Positions 7,372 to 15,054 of a DNA stretch of 64,000 nt are shown one piece after another. Where the stretch lies: the NCBI RefSeq assembly GCF_011395035.1, contig NZ_CP024768.1:1-64000 (forward strand), in the 5' to 3' direction. Position 1 is the stretch's first letter, and every line of letters starts with the position of its first letter. Made by a program: the position numbers and the translations under genes. Source of the DNA: Pantoea cypripedii (GTDB taxonomy: Bacteria > Pseudomonadota > Gammaproteobacteria > Enterobacterales > Enterobacteriaceae). Below the pieces are notes generated by a model. The model saw only the letters and a program-made list of their open reading frames with translations, was not told where the DNA came from and searched no databases.

Positions 7372-8412
7372 TTATTCCAACTGTTGCTTTGAAAACTCAT
7401 GAGTGGTGCGCGTTACGCTGAACAGTTCAGGCTGTGTTATTGTAAAATGCTCCTGACTATAAAATACAAAATTATTGCCTTCGCCAAATGAGCTTTTGAA
7501 TATTATTCCATCATACTTACCTACCGACTTGATAAATTCACAGATGAACTGAGTTGGAAGGTAATCAATGCTCGATTTGTCCGGAAGAATAGGTTTAGAC
7601 AACTCTGTCGATAAGTTTTCTAGTAAATTTACATAATTTATTATCTCTTCAACACTGTCACCTTCGAAAGAGGTTACTGTCACGGACTTTTTAGGAGATG
7701 TTAAATCTAGTACATTTAAATCTTTATTTAGTTCAAATGATGATATCCATATTGAACTGCTGTTGCTGGGGCGAACTTCAGCGATACAAGTTTTTATATT
7801 CTCCGCTAGATAAAGATAAGATATTCCTACGGGATTAGCCCTTCCACCACTTGCTGACCCTGGCGGAGGCATATGTAAATCCTTAGCTTCCAGTCTTTTA
7901 TCACTAATTCTCGCTCTAAATAGTTCTCTTCTTCCAGCATACAAAGGCCTAGTGAGCTGGCCTAATAACTCAAGAAAAATTGCGTCAGACCCTTTGGAAT
8001 AATTGAATATGGTTGAATATAATGAGTTGTTAGGAAAGAACCTGTTTCTAAATTTAAGCTCATCTTTAAAGTCTGTCCATAGTTCTAAATGCTTATTGTA
8101 ATCATGCTTAAACTTAAACGTCGGGGTCGAGTATTCTCTACCTAAAATGTCAGTTATAAGATCGTTTAAATTCCTAATATTGTTATTGAACAGGTGAAAT
8201 TGTTCTTGAATTAAATTTGCATAACTTTCACTGGCATTTTCATTTTTCTCAATACAATAACTGAAAAATTCAAATTTGTCGCTTATTTTATCAGGGCTTA
8301 CACACGCAACCCTTTCTCCTCCACAATATGAACAGTAGCCTATGTTACCTAAATCTTTAATTTTTTGTTTTATCGCTGTATCATTAAAACAATCAGTGCA
8401 ACATAAAGGCAT
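7372..8412 (-). CDS. RES-domain protein with Cys-rich HEPN/RES-type N terminus
   Basis: A protein of 346 residues. The N terminus has two Cys pairs (CCTDC at 4-8 and CSYC at 27-30), a possible zinc site as in HEPN/RES N-terminal domains. The C-terminal half is a RES domain: LFRARIS (R166/R168), SGGRANPVGISYLYLAENIK, AEVRPS (E212), YLPTQFICEFIK and YDGIIFKSSFGEGNNF. RES toxins such as MbcT and Xre-RES partners destroy NAD+ and halt growth; the conserved Arg, Tyr and Glu needed for that are present. It is last in an operon after sce7725- and sce7726-type genes (gap 4 bases). It would be the likely effector of a defence system. Low GC marks it as cargo. No Xre/ParS-like antitoxin is nearby. Confidence 0.75.
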   Translation of the reverse strand: MPLCCTDCFNDTAIKQKIKDLGNIGYCSYCGGERVACVSPDKISDKFEFFSYCIEKNENASESYANLIQEQFHLFNNNIRNLNDLITDILGREYSTPTFKFKHDYNKHLELWTDFKDELKFRNRFFPNNSLYSTIFNYSKGSDAIFLELLGQLTRPLYAGRRELFRARISDKRLEAKDLHMPPPGSASGGRANPVGISYLYLAENIKTCIAEVRPSNSSSIWISSFELNKDLNVLDLTSPKKSVTVTSFEGDSVEEIINYVNLLENLSTELSKPILPDKSSIDYLPTQFICEFIKSVGKYDGIIFKSSFGEGNNFVFYSQEHFTITQPELFSVTRTTHEFSKQQLE

Positions 8413-8416
8413 ATTA

Positions 8417-9334
8417 TTATCCCTTTGAAATATAATTGCATAATGTTTCTATGTGATGTTTTATGGCTATTTTCTTAACAATTCCTAATCCAGAAAATTG
8501 CTTGTTTTTAAATAACTTATGTAGTTCTTCCTTACCATCTGTATCATCAAAAATATTAGGGTTGTCATGATCAAATATGACGAATTTCTGCAGTGCTTCC
8601 AAGAATTTTCCGCCAGGATCGACTAGGCTTCCGTTATCCTCTGACGAGAAATGTTTAACGGACATTGCATCAAAATTCTCTTCATCAATATACGACATGT
8701 GGATTGTCACTACATAGGCAGGGCCACCAGACTCACTGAATTCACTACCAACGATCGTATAATCTCCAAAGCCTAATACATCAATTCCTTTATTCTTATA
8801 AGACGTATGGATGTCTGAAAAATATGACTCGTTAAGATAATCTGCGTTTTTCCTTTTTTTCTGAAAAGGATCGTCCATTAATATTATATTTTTTAATTTT
8901 CTCAATGCACCAATTGGTGCATCAACAGGAACGATTGAGTATTCACATTCATTCAAAATGGGTACTATTCTAGAATCTATTTTGTCATAAACATATGCAG
9001 CTTTACGACCTTGTTTTTTATTCAATGATTCATATATATTATCATCGTGTTCTTTTATGCCATAGCAGGGGGTGTATTTTATATTTGGGTTAAGCTTTAA
9101 CAGGATGTCATCAATTATAAGAGGTTCTGTTTTAAAATCACCCAAACAGGGATTGATGATTACAATCGGTTCAATGTTCCTATTATTCAGACATTCAATA
9201 GTCTTTAACAAAGGTGAGTAATTGTCTCGCACTGGCTCAATTATCGGTTTAAAGTATTGTGGTGATAATAAATCCGCCAGCTCCCGTAAAGCAATTAGCT
9301 CAAACTGCTTACCTCTCACTAATGGGCAGTACAT
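8417..9334 (-). CDS. sce7725 family protein
   Basis: A protein of 305 residues beginning MYCPLVRGKQFELIALREL and continuing with YFKPIIEPVRDNYSPL and IVIINPCLGDF. This opening is the hallmark of the sce7725 family, often paired with sce7726 proteins; the biochemical role is unknown. No signal peptide or membrane segment is seen. It overlaps the upstream sce7726-type gene by 16 bases and lies four bases before the RES gene, so the three are co-translated. The overlap suggests the first two products act as a complex. Assignment by memory of the family, fairly sure; function open. Confidence 0.7.
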   Translation of the reverse strand: MYCPLVRGKQFELIALRELADLLSPQYFKPIIEPVRDNYSPLLKTIECLNNRNIEPIVIINPCLGDFKTEPLIIDDILLKLNPNIKYTPCYGIKEHDDNIYESLNKKQGRKAAYVYDKIDSRIVPILNECEYSIVPVDAPIGALRKLKNIILMDDPFQKKRKNADYLNESYFSDIHTSYKNKGIDVLGFGDYTIVGSEFSESGGPAYVVTIHMSYIDEENFDAMSVKHFSSEDNGSLVDPGGKFLEALQKFVIFDHDNPNIFDDTDGKEELHKLFKNKQFSGLGIVKKIAIKHHIETLCNYISKG

Positions 9335-10194
9335 GTGTCCTCCGTTACAATCTCTTTTGTTAACATCTCAGAAATTGAAAGTTGAATAGATTTTGTAAGA
9401 TTATAAGAAATAAATGAAGAGACCAAGGAAAATGGAAGGCTCCTCACTAAATCATAATTTATCATCCTATGTTTTTTTATTACTTCTCTAAAGTGCTCTC
9501 TTAATATTTGGGGGTCTTCACTTTTTATAATATCTAGGCAGTGCTTGTAAATTTCCATATTGTTTACATTAATATTTACTCCCTTAATTAGTGAAGCAAT
9601 TTCTACGTACTCACTTCTTCTAAGTGATTGAGTCATTAATACAGGATCAATTGGAGTATTAATTAATGATGCTGTCCTGAAGTCTCTTAAAAATCCTTTT
9701 TCTGTAAGCTCAATTATTCCAATGTGGCTAGGTGTTATATCAACAATTCTATCAATATGATTCCTTGAAGCAACGATATATATCTCATCAAATAGCTTGG
9801 CATACTCCGATATTTGCTCGGGTAATCTTTTTAATGTGTCAAATTCTGTTTTTATTTCGTAACACGTTGTTTTTCCATTAAAAATTGCACAATCGGCTTT
9901 GGCATTTCCTACTCTAAATTCGCTAACCATAGTAGCAGTGTTCTTTTTGTGTTTCTTCAAAAAGAGCTCGTTTGCTATTTTATTCTTATAATAATACTCA
10001 TTTTTATATTCCTTCGAGGCTTTTTTCATCGTTAAGTCAAATGCTTGAGACAATGTTAGCGAGGATGGTTCATATTTCAGATATTTAGTAATGACATCAA
10101 TAACAAAGTCATGGTTACCCTTAGCTATGTTTTGGATAGATTGACTGGTAAACAGTTGGATGGCTTCTCTACTTTCTAACATGATCTTAGGCAA
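9319..10194 (-). CDS. sce7726 family protein, PD-(D/E)xK nuclease-like
   Basis: A protein of 291 residues, first gene of the three-gene operon. After a helical N-terminal region (about 1-85) comes SEFRVGNAKADCAIFNGKTT followed by CYEIKTEFDTLKRLPEQI. Here E92, D101 and the E113-x-K115 pair form a PD-(D/E)xK nuclease signature, with strand VASRNHIDRI after it. The architecture fits the sce7726 family. It would cut or sense nucleic acid in the cytoplasm; substrate unknown. The C-terminal 120 residues are helical and unassigned. Codon use is AT-rich, unlike the neighbouring primase. The start ATG is followed upstream by 350 bases without a gene, where the operon promoter must lie. Confidence 0.7.
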   Translation of the reverse strand: MPKIMLESREAIQLFTSQSIQNIAKGNHDFVIDVITKYLKYEPSSLTLSQAFDLTMKKASKEYKNEYYYKNKIANELFLKKHKKNTATMVSEFRVGNAKADCAIFNGKTTCYEIKTEFDTLKRLPEQISEYAKLFDEIYIVASRNHIDRIVDITPSHIGIIELTEKGFLRDFRTASLINTPIDPVLMTQSLRRSEYVEIASLIKGVNINVNNMEIYKHCLDIIKSEDPQILREHFREVIKKHRMINYDLVRSLPFSLVSSFISYNLTKSIQLSISEMLTKEIVTEDTCTAH

Positions 10195-10547
10195 CTCTTG
10201 TGTAATTCGGACTTATGTAAGCTTGAGCTAAAATCTTATCATCAAGAAAAATATCTAGCCTAAAAATTTTTCTTTTACACTCGTCATACTGTTCATGATG
10301 GAATTTTCATTTAAATTCATTCGGTTAAGTCGATCTCCCATCCTTTGCACTATACATTAGTAGTCATTAAACAGCGAAAGAAAAAAATCTGTCATCCCAA
10401 GATGATGGATTTGATTGGCTCGTTCGGTTGTTCTTTGAGTCTTAAAACAAACCTCCGTATGTTCTTTAGGTTTAAATCCAACGTCAATAAGGCCTAGGCA
10501 AGATCTGCTGCTGCCTATGCCTTCCGCAGAACCAGATTTAATTTTGC
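10195..10547. other. non-coding spacer between cargo operon and primase
   Basis: About 350 AT-rich bases with no convincing gene. It must hold the minus-strand promoter of the three-gene cargo operon; TTGATGA and TAAGAT elements near 10225-10245 are weak candidates. The 82-codon frame at 10357-10605 overlaps the primase end and its terminator and has no recognisable features. Confidence 0.5.
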
Positions 10548-10572
10548 ATAAAAAAACCGGCCAAAGCCGGTT
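10548..10572 (-). terminator. terminator after satellite primase
   Basis: On the minus strand AACCGGC-TTTG-GCCGGTT is followed by eight T residues. It closes the alpA-to-primase transcript and separates it from the cargo operon. Confidence 0.85.
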
Positions 10573-10586
10573 AGTAGAGTTATGGA

Positions 10587-12896
10587 CTAATACCTGGGTA
10601 ACCAATCACTTTCACATTCATCGTTAAGCATTAGGTTCGTTTGTATGCCGTTGCTTGTTTTGCGTTTAAGCATTTCTGTCTCATATTCTTTTAGCGTTTG
10701 TGGAACAGCCAGCCCAAAGGCAGTCAGCGTCATTGGGTGCTGATGGCCGCGCGATTCCATAAACGACAGATAGGCATGATAGAGGTAGCGCTTCGGGTTC
10801 AGCGGGCGGATATTGGCGTTACCCATGAACAGACCGGTCGCGGTGCTTATCGGCATCAGGTAGGCGCAGAAATCGACCAGCGGGTCAGCCTGGCGTTTAA
10901 TCTCCAGCGCCTCGCCGGACGTCTGCTGCGCCTGTAGCAGTGCGCGGGCCTCCTCCGGCTGGCTGAAGCGCTGCATCAGGTGGCGCACGATAACGGCCAG
11001 CTCGGTGCCGATTTTGTCCAGCAACTGCGGGTCACGCTCCTTTACCGGTATCACCTCCGGGAACGTCAGGATTACCCGGCGGCGCGATACGCCGCCGCTG
11101 CGATCGCTGAAGCGCATCGGGTTGTTGTTCACCGCCAGAATCACCGCCGGGATGTGTGCCGAATAGGCGTCACGGTATTTGGGGTCAATTGCCACCGCAT
11201 CGCCGCCGGTTATCGCCTTGATGCCCGCGCCGTCGCCGCTCCATTTCTCCTGGTCAGGCAGGATAATCAGCGAGAAGCCCACCACGCTGGCGCGCTCGCG
11301 GGAGGATTCCAGCGTGTCGATGGTGGCAGATGTGGTGTTGTCTTTTCCGGCCAGCAGAGTGGCTATCGAGGCCATCACGCTTTTACCGCTGCCGCCGGGG
11401 CCGGTCACCTCAAGAAACATCTGCCAGTCATAGCGGTTCGCCAGCACCATAAATAACGCCGCGAGAATGCGCTCCTGCTTGTCGTGACTGTGTCCGGCGG
11501 CCCGCGTTAACCAGCGCCAGAATGCCGGGGCGTGGTCTGCGAGGTTTTCACCCGGACGCGGGGCGGTGTAGTTCACGCTGTTCACCGTGCGCAGCCAGTG
11601 CTCGCGGCGGTGCGGGATGAACGTGCCGGTGGCGGTATCAAACACGCCGTTACGGAAGCCAATCAGGCGGCGGGACGGTTCGCCCATCTGCGGCACCATC
11701 AGTTTCAGCGTGTCCAGCACGCTGCCGATACCGGCGGCCGAGAACGGGGCGCGCACCTTCTGAAACAGCGCGGCGATTTCCCGGCGCAGCGTCTTCGCTT
11801 CCATCACCTGCCATGCGCCGTTCTCATAGCGGCAGATTTCCTCCCCGACCGGTGGCACGGCCAGCGCCTGCCCGTAGTGGGCGACCAGCAGCTCCGCCTT
11901 CTGGCTGGCGCTCATGGCCTTCAGGTCGGCCTCGCTGACGGATTCAAACGGGCTGAGCGGCTGCGGCTGCGTGAAGGCGGTGAGCTGCGCCTGGGTGGCG
12001 ATATCGCCCTGCGCCTGCCACAGGTCGTTCCAGTCCCCCGTGACCGGCGGCAGGGCGGCTTTCCCCCCGCAGGCTTTCGCCGCTTCCTCGGCCTTTAACT
12101 GGCCGGTGCCGTTGTCGTCACGGTCGGCGGCAATCAGCATCATCGCATCAGGATGTGATTCACGCAGTCGCTTCGCCAGCGCGGGCAGGTTGTTGGCGCT
12201 CAGCGCCACGTAAACCGCCTGGCCGGTCAGCCGGTGCACAGTCAGGCCTGTGGCGTAGCCCTCCGTGAGCCACAGCGTTTTGCCGTCCGGCTCACCGGCC
12301 AGCCAGTATGCGCCTCTTACCTGCCCGCCGGGCAGGGTGCGCTTGTCGCCTGCGGCGCTGATGAGCTGCACGTTAACCGCTGTGCCGTCTTCACCGGTCA
12401 GGGGGATGAGCACATCCCCGGCGGCAAAACGGATGCCACCACAGCGCAGCGCATCAGCAAGTGTGAGCGCCTGTATACCGTGCAGCCCTTTCGATGAAAG
12501 GTAGGCGTTGTCCGTGCGGCTGACGGCGGCGGCGATAAGCGCCTGCGCCCGTGCGGCGGCGTCTGCCTGCGCGCGGGTTCGGTCGGCGGCGTCATCCTGC
12601 ATCACCGGGGCAGACTCCGGCAGCGTGCCGAGCATTCCGGCCACCTTCATGGCGGCCTCTTTAGCGCTGATACTGAGCGCCTTTTCCACCAGGTTAAGGC
12701 CGTCACCGGCCCCGCACTGGTTACACAGCCACGTTCCGCGCCCGTCCTGATTGTCGAAGCGGAAGCGGTCTTTGCCGCCACACGCCGGGCAGGCACCGTG
12801 TCGCCCCCCGGCGTGCACGCTGATGCCGAGGGCGGGCAGAAGCTGCGGCCACAGTCCGGTGGCCGCCTTTACGGTGTCAGAGACAATATGTTTCAT
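10587..12896 (-). CDS. P4 alpha-type primase-helicase
   Basis: A protein of 769 residues, close to the 777 of P4 alpha. Zinc-binding Cys pairs lie at 36/39 and 58/61 (CPACGGKDRF, CNQCG). A TOPRIM domain follows (LWLTEGYATG with E212; AADRDDNG with D258 and D260), and then an SF3/D5-type helicase with Walker A GPGGSGKSV at 499-507. It primes and unwinds satellite DNA from the iteron origin, here probably 14805-14908. It is the last gene of the minus-strand operon starting with alpA and ends at a strong terminator. Confidence 0.93.
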   Translation of the reverse strand: MKHIVSDTVKAATGLWPQLLPALGISVHAGGRHGACPACGGKDRFRFDNQDGRGTWLCNQCGAGDGLNLVEKALSISAKEAAMKVAGMLGTLPESAPVMQDDAADRTRAQADAAARAQALIAAAVSRTDNAYLSSKGLHGIQALTLADALRCGGIRFAAGDVLIPLTGEDGTAVNVQLISAAGDKRTLPGGQVRGAYWLAGEPDGKTLWLTEGYATGLTVHRLTGQAVYVALSANNLPALAKRLRESHPDAMMLIAADRDDNGTGQLKAEEAAKACGGKAALPPVTGDWNDLWQAQGDIATQAQLTAFTQPQPLSPFESVSEADLKAMSASQKAELLVAHYGQALAVPPVGEEICRYENGAWQVMEAKTLRREIAALFQKVRAPFSAAGIGSVLDTLKLMVPQMGEPSRRLIGFRNGVFDTATGTFIPHRREHWLRTVNSVNYTAPRPGENLADHAPAFWRWLTRAAGHSHDKQERILAALFMVLANRYDWQMFLEVTGPGGSGKSVMASIATLLAGKDNTTSATIDTLESSRERASVVGFSLIILPDQEKWSGDGAGIKAITGGDAVAIDPKYRDAYSAHIPAVILAVNNNPMRFSDRSGGVSRRRVILTFPEVIPVKERDPQLLDKIGTELAVIVRHLMQRFSQPEEARALLQAQQTSGEALEIKRQADPLVDFCAYLMPISTATGLFMGNANIRPLNPKRYLYHAYLSFMESRGHQHPMTLTAFGLAVPQTLKEYETEMLKRKTSNGIQTNLMLNDECESDWLPRY

Positions 12897-12910
12897 GTGC
12901 GCATCCCCCT

Positions 12911-13252
12911 TCAGTGCAGCGTGGTGCGGCTGGCGGCCGCAAGCTGGCTGCGGAACAGCTCATCCATCATGGTGACGCCGAGCTGCGTCAGGCGCGGCGG
13001 CGCGGTCAGCAGGTCAGGCTCGACCATATCGCCCAGCATGGTGCAGGCCATCTCCATGCCCGCATCGGGGCCGTGACGGCGCACATAGAAGCCTTCCAGC
13101 TCAAGGGCGATGGTCATCTGCAACTCATCAAGCGTGGCGGAGACGGCGATGCCGAGGTTTTTGCAGGCATTCAGGTAGCCCTGCGCCAGCGCGCGGCGGT
13201 AAACGGCGGTGCGTACCTCAACGGGCAGGCAGGAGTGATTAACGGTCATCAT
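12911..13252 (-). CDS. conserved P4-satellite protein, DUF5375-like
   Basis: A 113-residue helical protein 14 bases upstream of the primase gene. It contains VRTAVYRRALAQGYLNACKN, ELEGFYVRRHGPD and LTQLGVTMMDELFRSQL. In my memory this matches DUF5375-type proteins found at the same place in P4-like elements. Function unknown. Its start overlaps the upstream gene's end by 14 bases, so it is translationally coupled. Confidence 0.65.
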   Translation of the reverse strand: MMTVNHSCLPVEVRTAVYRRALAQGYLNACKNLGIAVSATLDELQMTIALELEGFYVRRHGPDAGMEMACTMLGDMVEPDLLTAPPRLTQLGVTMMDELFRSQLAAASRTTLH

Positions 13253-13505
13253 GGCGGGCCTCCGTGGCTAACATCCGGGATTCACAGGTTTCAACGACTT
13301 TACCGAGCTGGTCAGTAAGCAGGGCGACGACCGAGGCCAGCGCCGCGCCGTCCGGCACGCAGCCGCGCGCGCTCAGGCAGTTCACCGAGTCGAACATATC
13401 GAGCACGGTCACGCCGACCGTGTGCGCGTGCAGCAGGCGCAGGTAGTCAGCGTGGGGAATGGGGTAGGTGTCATGGTTATTCAGTTGCCGGGAAAGGGTG
13501 TTCAT
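13239..13505 (-). CDS. small conserved satellite protein
   Basis: An 88-residue protein with YPIPHADYLRLLHAHTVGVT and LASVVALLTDQLGKVVETCE. I do not recognise a named family, but genes of this size occupy this position in P4-like satellites. It overlaps both neighbours (14 bases downstream, four upstream), indicating a compact early operon. No membrane segment or signal peptide. Confidence 0.6.
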   Translation of the reverse strand: MNTLSRQLNNHDTYPIPHADYLRLLHAHTVGVTVLDMFDSVNCLSARGCVPDGAALASVVALLTDQLGKVVETCESRMLATEARHDDR

Positions 13506-14029
13506 GCGGCCACCGCCTTAACCGGCAGACGACCGGCAAAGGAGAGGACGTAATCGCGGGCGAGGCTGGCGCGGGCGCTGCGCTCATCGCCTGCCACGGT
13601 ACGCAGCATACAGGGACGTGCGGAGGCATCAGTGCGGCGCACGGCGGCAAAAATAAAGGTAAATTCGGGGTGAGCGGCAGTAAGGGCCGTTGTCATGAGG
13701 ACAATCTCCAATAAGTAGCGGTTACTGCTACCACCGGAGTTCCTACGCTCATGGGTGGTAGCCCAGACGGGGGTAGGAATACCGGTCTTATTGGAAACCG
13801 GCCAGCCCGAAGGCTGCCCCGCCTGAGCCACCATTATTTTGACGACGCAACGGAATAAGAACCGCTGCGCTGAAAAATGGCGCACTGAGGCAACGACGTA
13901 AAAAAACACGCATGGCGCGTGTTGTGTCGCCAATAAGTAACACGGGTTCCTACGCCCGGCTGCCGATTTTGCGGCAGCACAAAAACTGTATAACGGCCGC
14001 TCGCCAGAGAAAAGCCTTTTTTCACACAT
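13502..14029 (-). CDS. Icd-like host cell division inhibitor / Ash region
   Basis: The frame codes for up to 175 residues. The C-terminal part, MTTALTAAHPEFTFIFAAVR and RTVAGDERSARASLARDYVL, resembles the Icd-like proteins of P4-type satellites. The part before it (MVAQAGQPSGWPVSNKTGIP) resembles the Phage_ASH family, so the long frame may be a run-on of two units; ATG near 13696 could start the Icd-like part alone. The codons for GWPVSNKTG to NRYLLEIVL coincide with a C4/CI-like RNA. P4 Icd blocks host division; here the role is inferred by similarity. It overlaps the next gene by four bases. Confidence 0.65.
   Translation of the reverse strand: MCEKRLFSGERPLYSFCAAAKSAAGRRNPCYLLATQHAPCVFFYVVASVRHFSAQRFLFRCVVKIMVAQAGQPSGWPVSNKTGIPTPVWATTHERRNSGGSSNRYLLEIVLMTTALTAAHPEFTFIFAAVRRTDASARPCMLRTVAGDERSARASLARDYVLSFAGRLPVKAVAA
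13700..13818 (-). ncRNA. C4/CI-like antisense immunity RNA region
   Basis: On the minus strand, three short segments recur as complements: CCAATAAG (13787-13794) with CTTATTGG (13708-13715), TTCCTAC (13773-13779) with GTAGGAA (13740-13746), and GCTACCAC (13755-13762) with GTGGTAGC (13727-13734). The order A-B-C-B'-C'-A' allows competing folds, as in phage P1/P7 C4 RNA and P4 CI RNA, which switch off the downstream operon by pairing with the leader. A GC hairpin (GGCAGCC...GGCTGGCC) lies at the upstream end. It lies inside the Icd/Ash frame, upstream of the primase. Confidence 0.65.
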
Positions 14030-14042
14030 CGGGGCGTTTTCC

Positions 14043-14291
14043 TCAGCAATCGGTCAGGACGTGATCGGATTGCGGCGGATTTGATCGGAATTCCCCGTCC
14101 TCTTTCTTTACTTTCTGCTTTTCAGGCTTCGCTTTCTGACTCAGCACGGAGATATGGCCGTGCATCCCGCTGGTGAAGGCCGGTGCCGTGGCGGGTTTGC
14201 CGCTGACCGCTGCCGTCAGGCTTTCCGCCACAAAGGTGGCTTCTTCGCGGGTGAGGGGGTAAGTTTTCGTACCGAAATTCAGCGTAATCAT
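14043..14291 (-). CDS. small satellite protein of unknown function
   Basis: An 82-residue protein: MITLNFGTKTYPLTREEATF, VAESLTAAVSGKPATAPAF and a charged tail rich in Lys and Glu. I do not recognise a family. It sits between alpA and the Icd-like gene; its start overlaps the alpA stop by four bases (ATGA), so it is coupled to alpA. Good codon use and position support a real gene. Confidence 0.6.
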   Translation of the reverse strand: MITLNFGTKTYPLTREEATFVAESLTAAVSGKPATAPAFTSGMHGHISVLSQKAKPEKQKVKKEDGEFRSNPPQSDHVLTDC

Positions 14292-14545
14292 GCTGCACCT
14301 CCGGCGCGCTGTGCGATGCGGGCCTGCATCCAGCAGTCAATCTCTGACGCCAGCCAGGCGACGTTTTTACCGCCGAGGGAAATCTGCGAGGGGAACTGCT
14401 CACGGCTGATTAAGTCGTAAATGGTCGAGCGAGACAGGCCGCAGGTGCTGATGACTTCCGGCAGTCGCATGAAGCGGTCGCGCGGGAAAACGGCATCGCG
14501 GATTACGGGAATGGCGGGGGGCGCTACGGATGAAACTGCGTGCAT
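14288..14545 (-). CDS. AlpA/Vis-type regulator
   Basis: An 85-residue protein with the AlpA signature FMRLPEVISTCGLSRSTIYD followed by ISREQFPSQISLGGKNVAWL and ASEIDCWMQARI. It forms a winged-helix/MerR-like DNA-binding fold. In P4 the Vis/AlpA protein controls early promoters and excision of the element. It is the first gene of the minus-strand operon. Upstream lies an AT-rich control region with inverted repeats (TGCAGTG / TGCACTG near 14681-14698) that could be its operator. Confidence 0.85.
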   Translation of the reverse strand: MHAVSSVAPPAIPVIRDAVFPRDRFMRLPEVISTCGLSRSTIYDLISREQFPSQISLGGKNVAWLASEIDCWMQARIAQRAGGAA

Positions 14546-14804
14546 GGTGTTACCTCATTATGAGTCCGGCCGGAGCTGTCCGGTTACGGTGGTGTCTTCA
14601 GGTAACCCCCTATTTTGTAGATATTTTTAAGCGTAGCAACAGTCCTGCTTAGTACAAAAAATACCCATTCATGAGATTTAATGCAGTGTGTTGCACTGAG
14701 TTGCATCCTGTTCTCTTTATATTATTTTAAGTAATCATTTTTTGATTATTAATAGATAAAAACAATGAATAAAGGCTCGCCAGAAAAAGGCTGAATTTCT
14801 GAGA
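14546..14804. promoter_or_regulatory. AT-rich control region upstream of alpA
   Basis: No gene fits here. The region between the divergent alpA and sid-like genes is strongly AT-rich. It must contain the early promoter of the alpA operon and holds short inverted repeats around 14681-14704. The iteron cluster follows directly. Confidence 0.5.
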
Positions 14805-14908
14805 AGTGAACACTGGTGAATACTCAGTGAAGACTTCAGTCTAAAGTGTTCACTGCTTTAATTATTGTATTTATTATATTTTTTATCTCAGTGAATACCA
14901 GTGAACAG
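14805..14908. repeat. iteron cluster, candidate ori/crr of the satellite
   Basis: Six copies of a GTGAA-based iteron lie in about 100 bases: AGTGAACAC (14805), GGTGAATAC (14815), CAGTGAAGA (14825), the reverse copy AGTGTTCACTG (14845-14855), CAGTGAATA (14889) and CAGTGAACAG (14899). They flank an AT tract (14856-14888). The P4 alpha protein binds type I iterons of the form GGTGAACAG at ori and crr, so this is the probable replication origin for the primase at 10587-12896. Confidence 0.75.
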
Positions 14909-14960
14909 TTATATAAGAAATAAAATCTGTTAAGGGGGTATCCCGCGCCGGTTCTGCCTT

Positions 14961-15018
14961 TGTCTGCTCATCGACAGGCGGAAAGCAATGAAATGCGCTG
15001 TCCTGTGGTACACGACAG
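14961..15018 (+). promoter_or_regulatory. paired Delta/Ogr-type operators before the sid-like gene
   Basis: Two dyads lie upstream of 15055: TGTC-N8-GACA at 14961-14976 and CTGTC-N11-GACAG at 14998-15018. Their centres are about 39 bases apart. P4 late promoters carry activator sites centred near -55 and -18; a start site near 15024 would place these dyads there. The activator would be the Delta-like protein encoded at 15768-16019 or the helper's Ogr. Confidence 0.45.
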
Positions 15019-15054
15019 AATGGCCTCATCCTTTACAGACGATGAGAGACCACC

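Noticed and set aside
10357..10605. 82-codon frame after the satellite primase
   Set aside because: It overlaps the primase end and its terminator, and shows no recognisable motif or ribosome binding site.
13834..14049. Separate 71-codon frame inside the Icd/Ash region
   Set aside because: It is in another frame of the C4-like leader and shows no conserved domain; Ash-like sequence is in the frame of 13502-14029.
14805..14908. Iteron cluster as a CRISPR array
   Set aside because: Repeat units are about 9-10 bases, irregularly spaced, and partly inverted; there are no spacers or cas genes.
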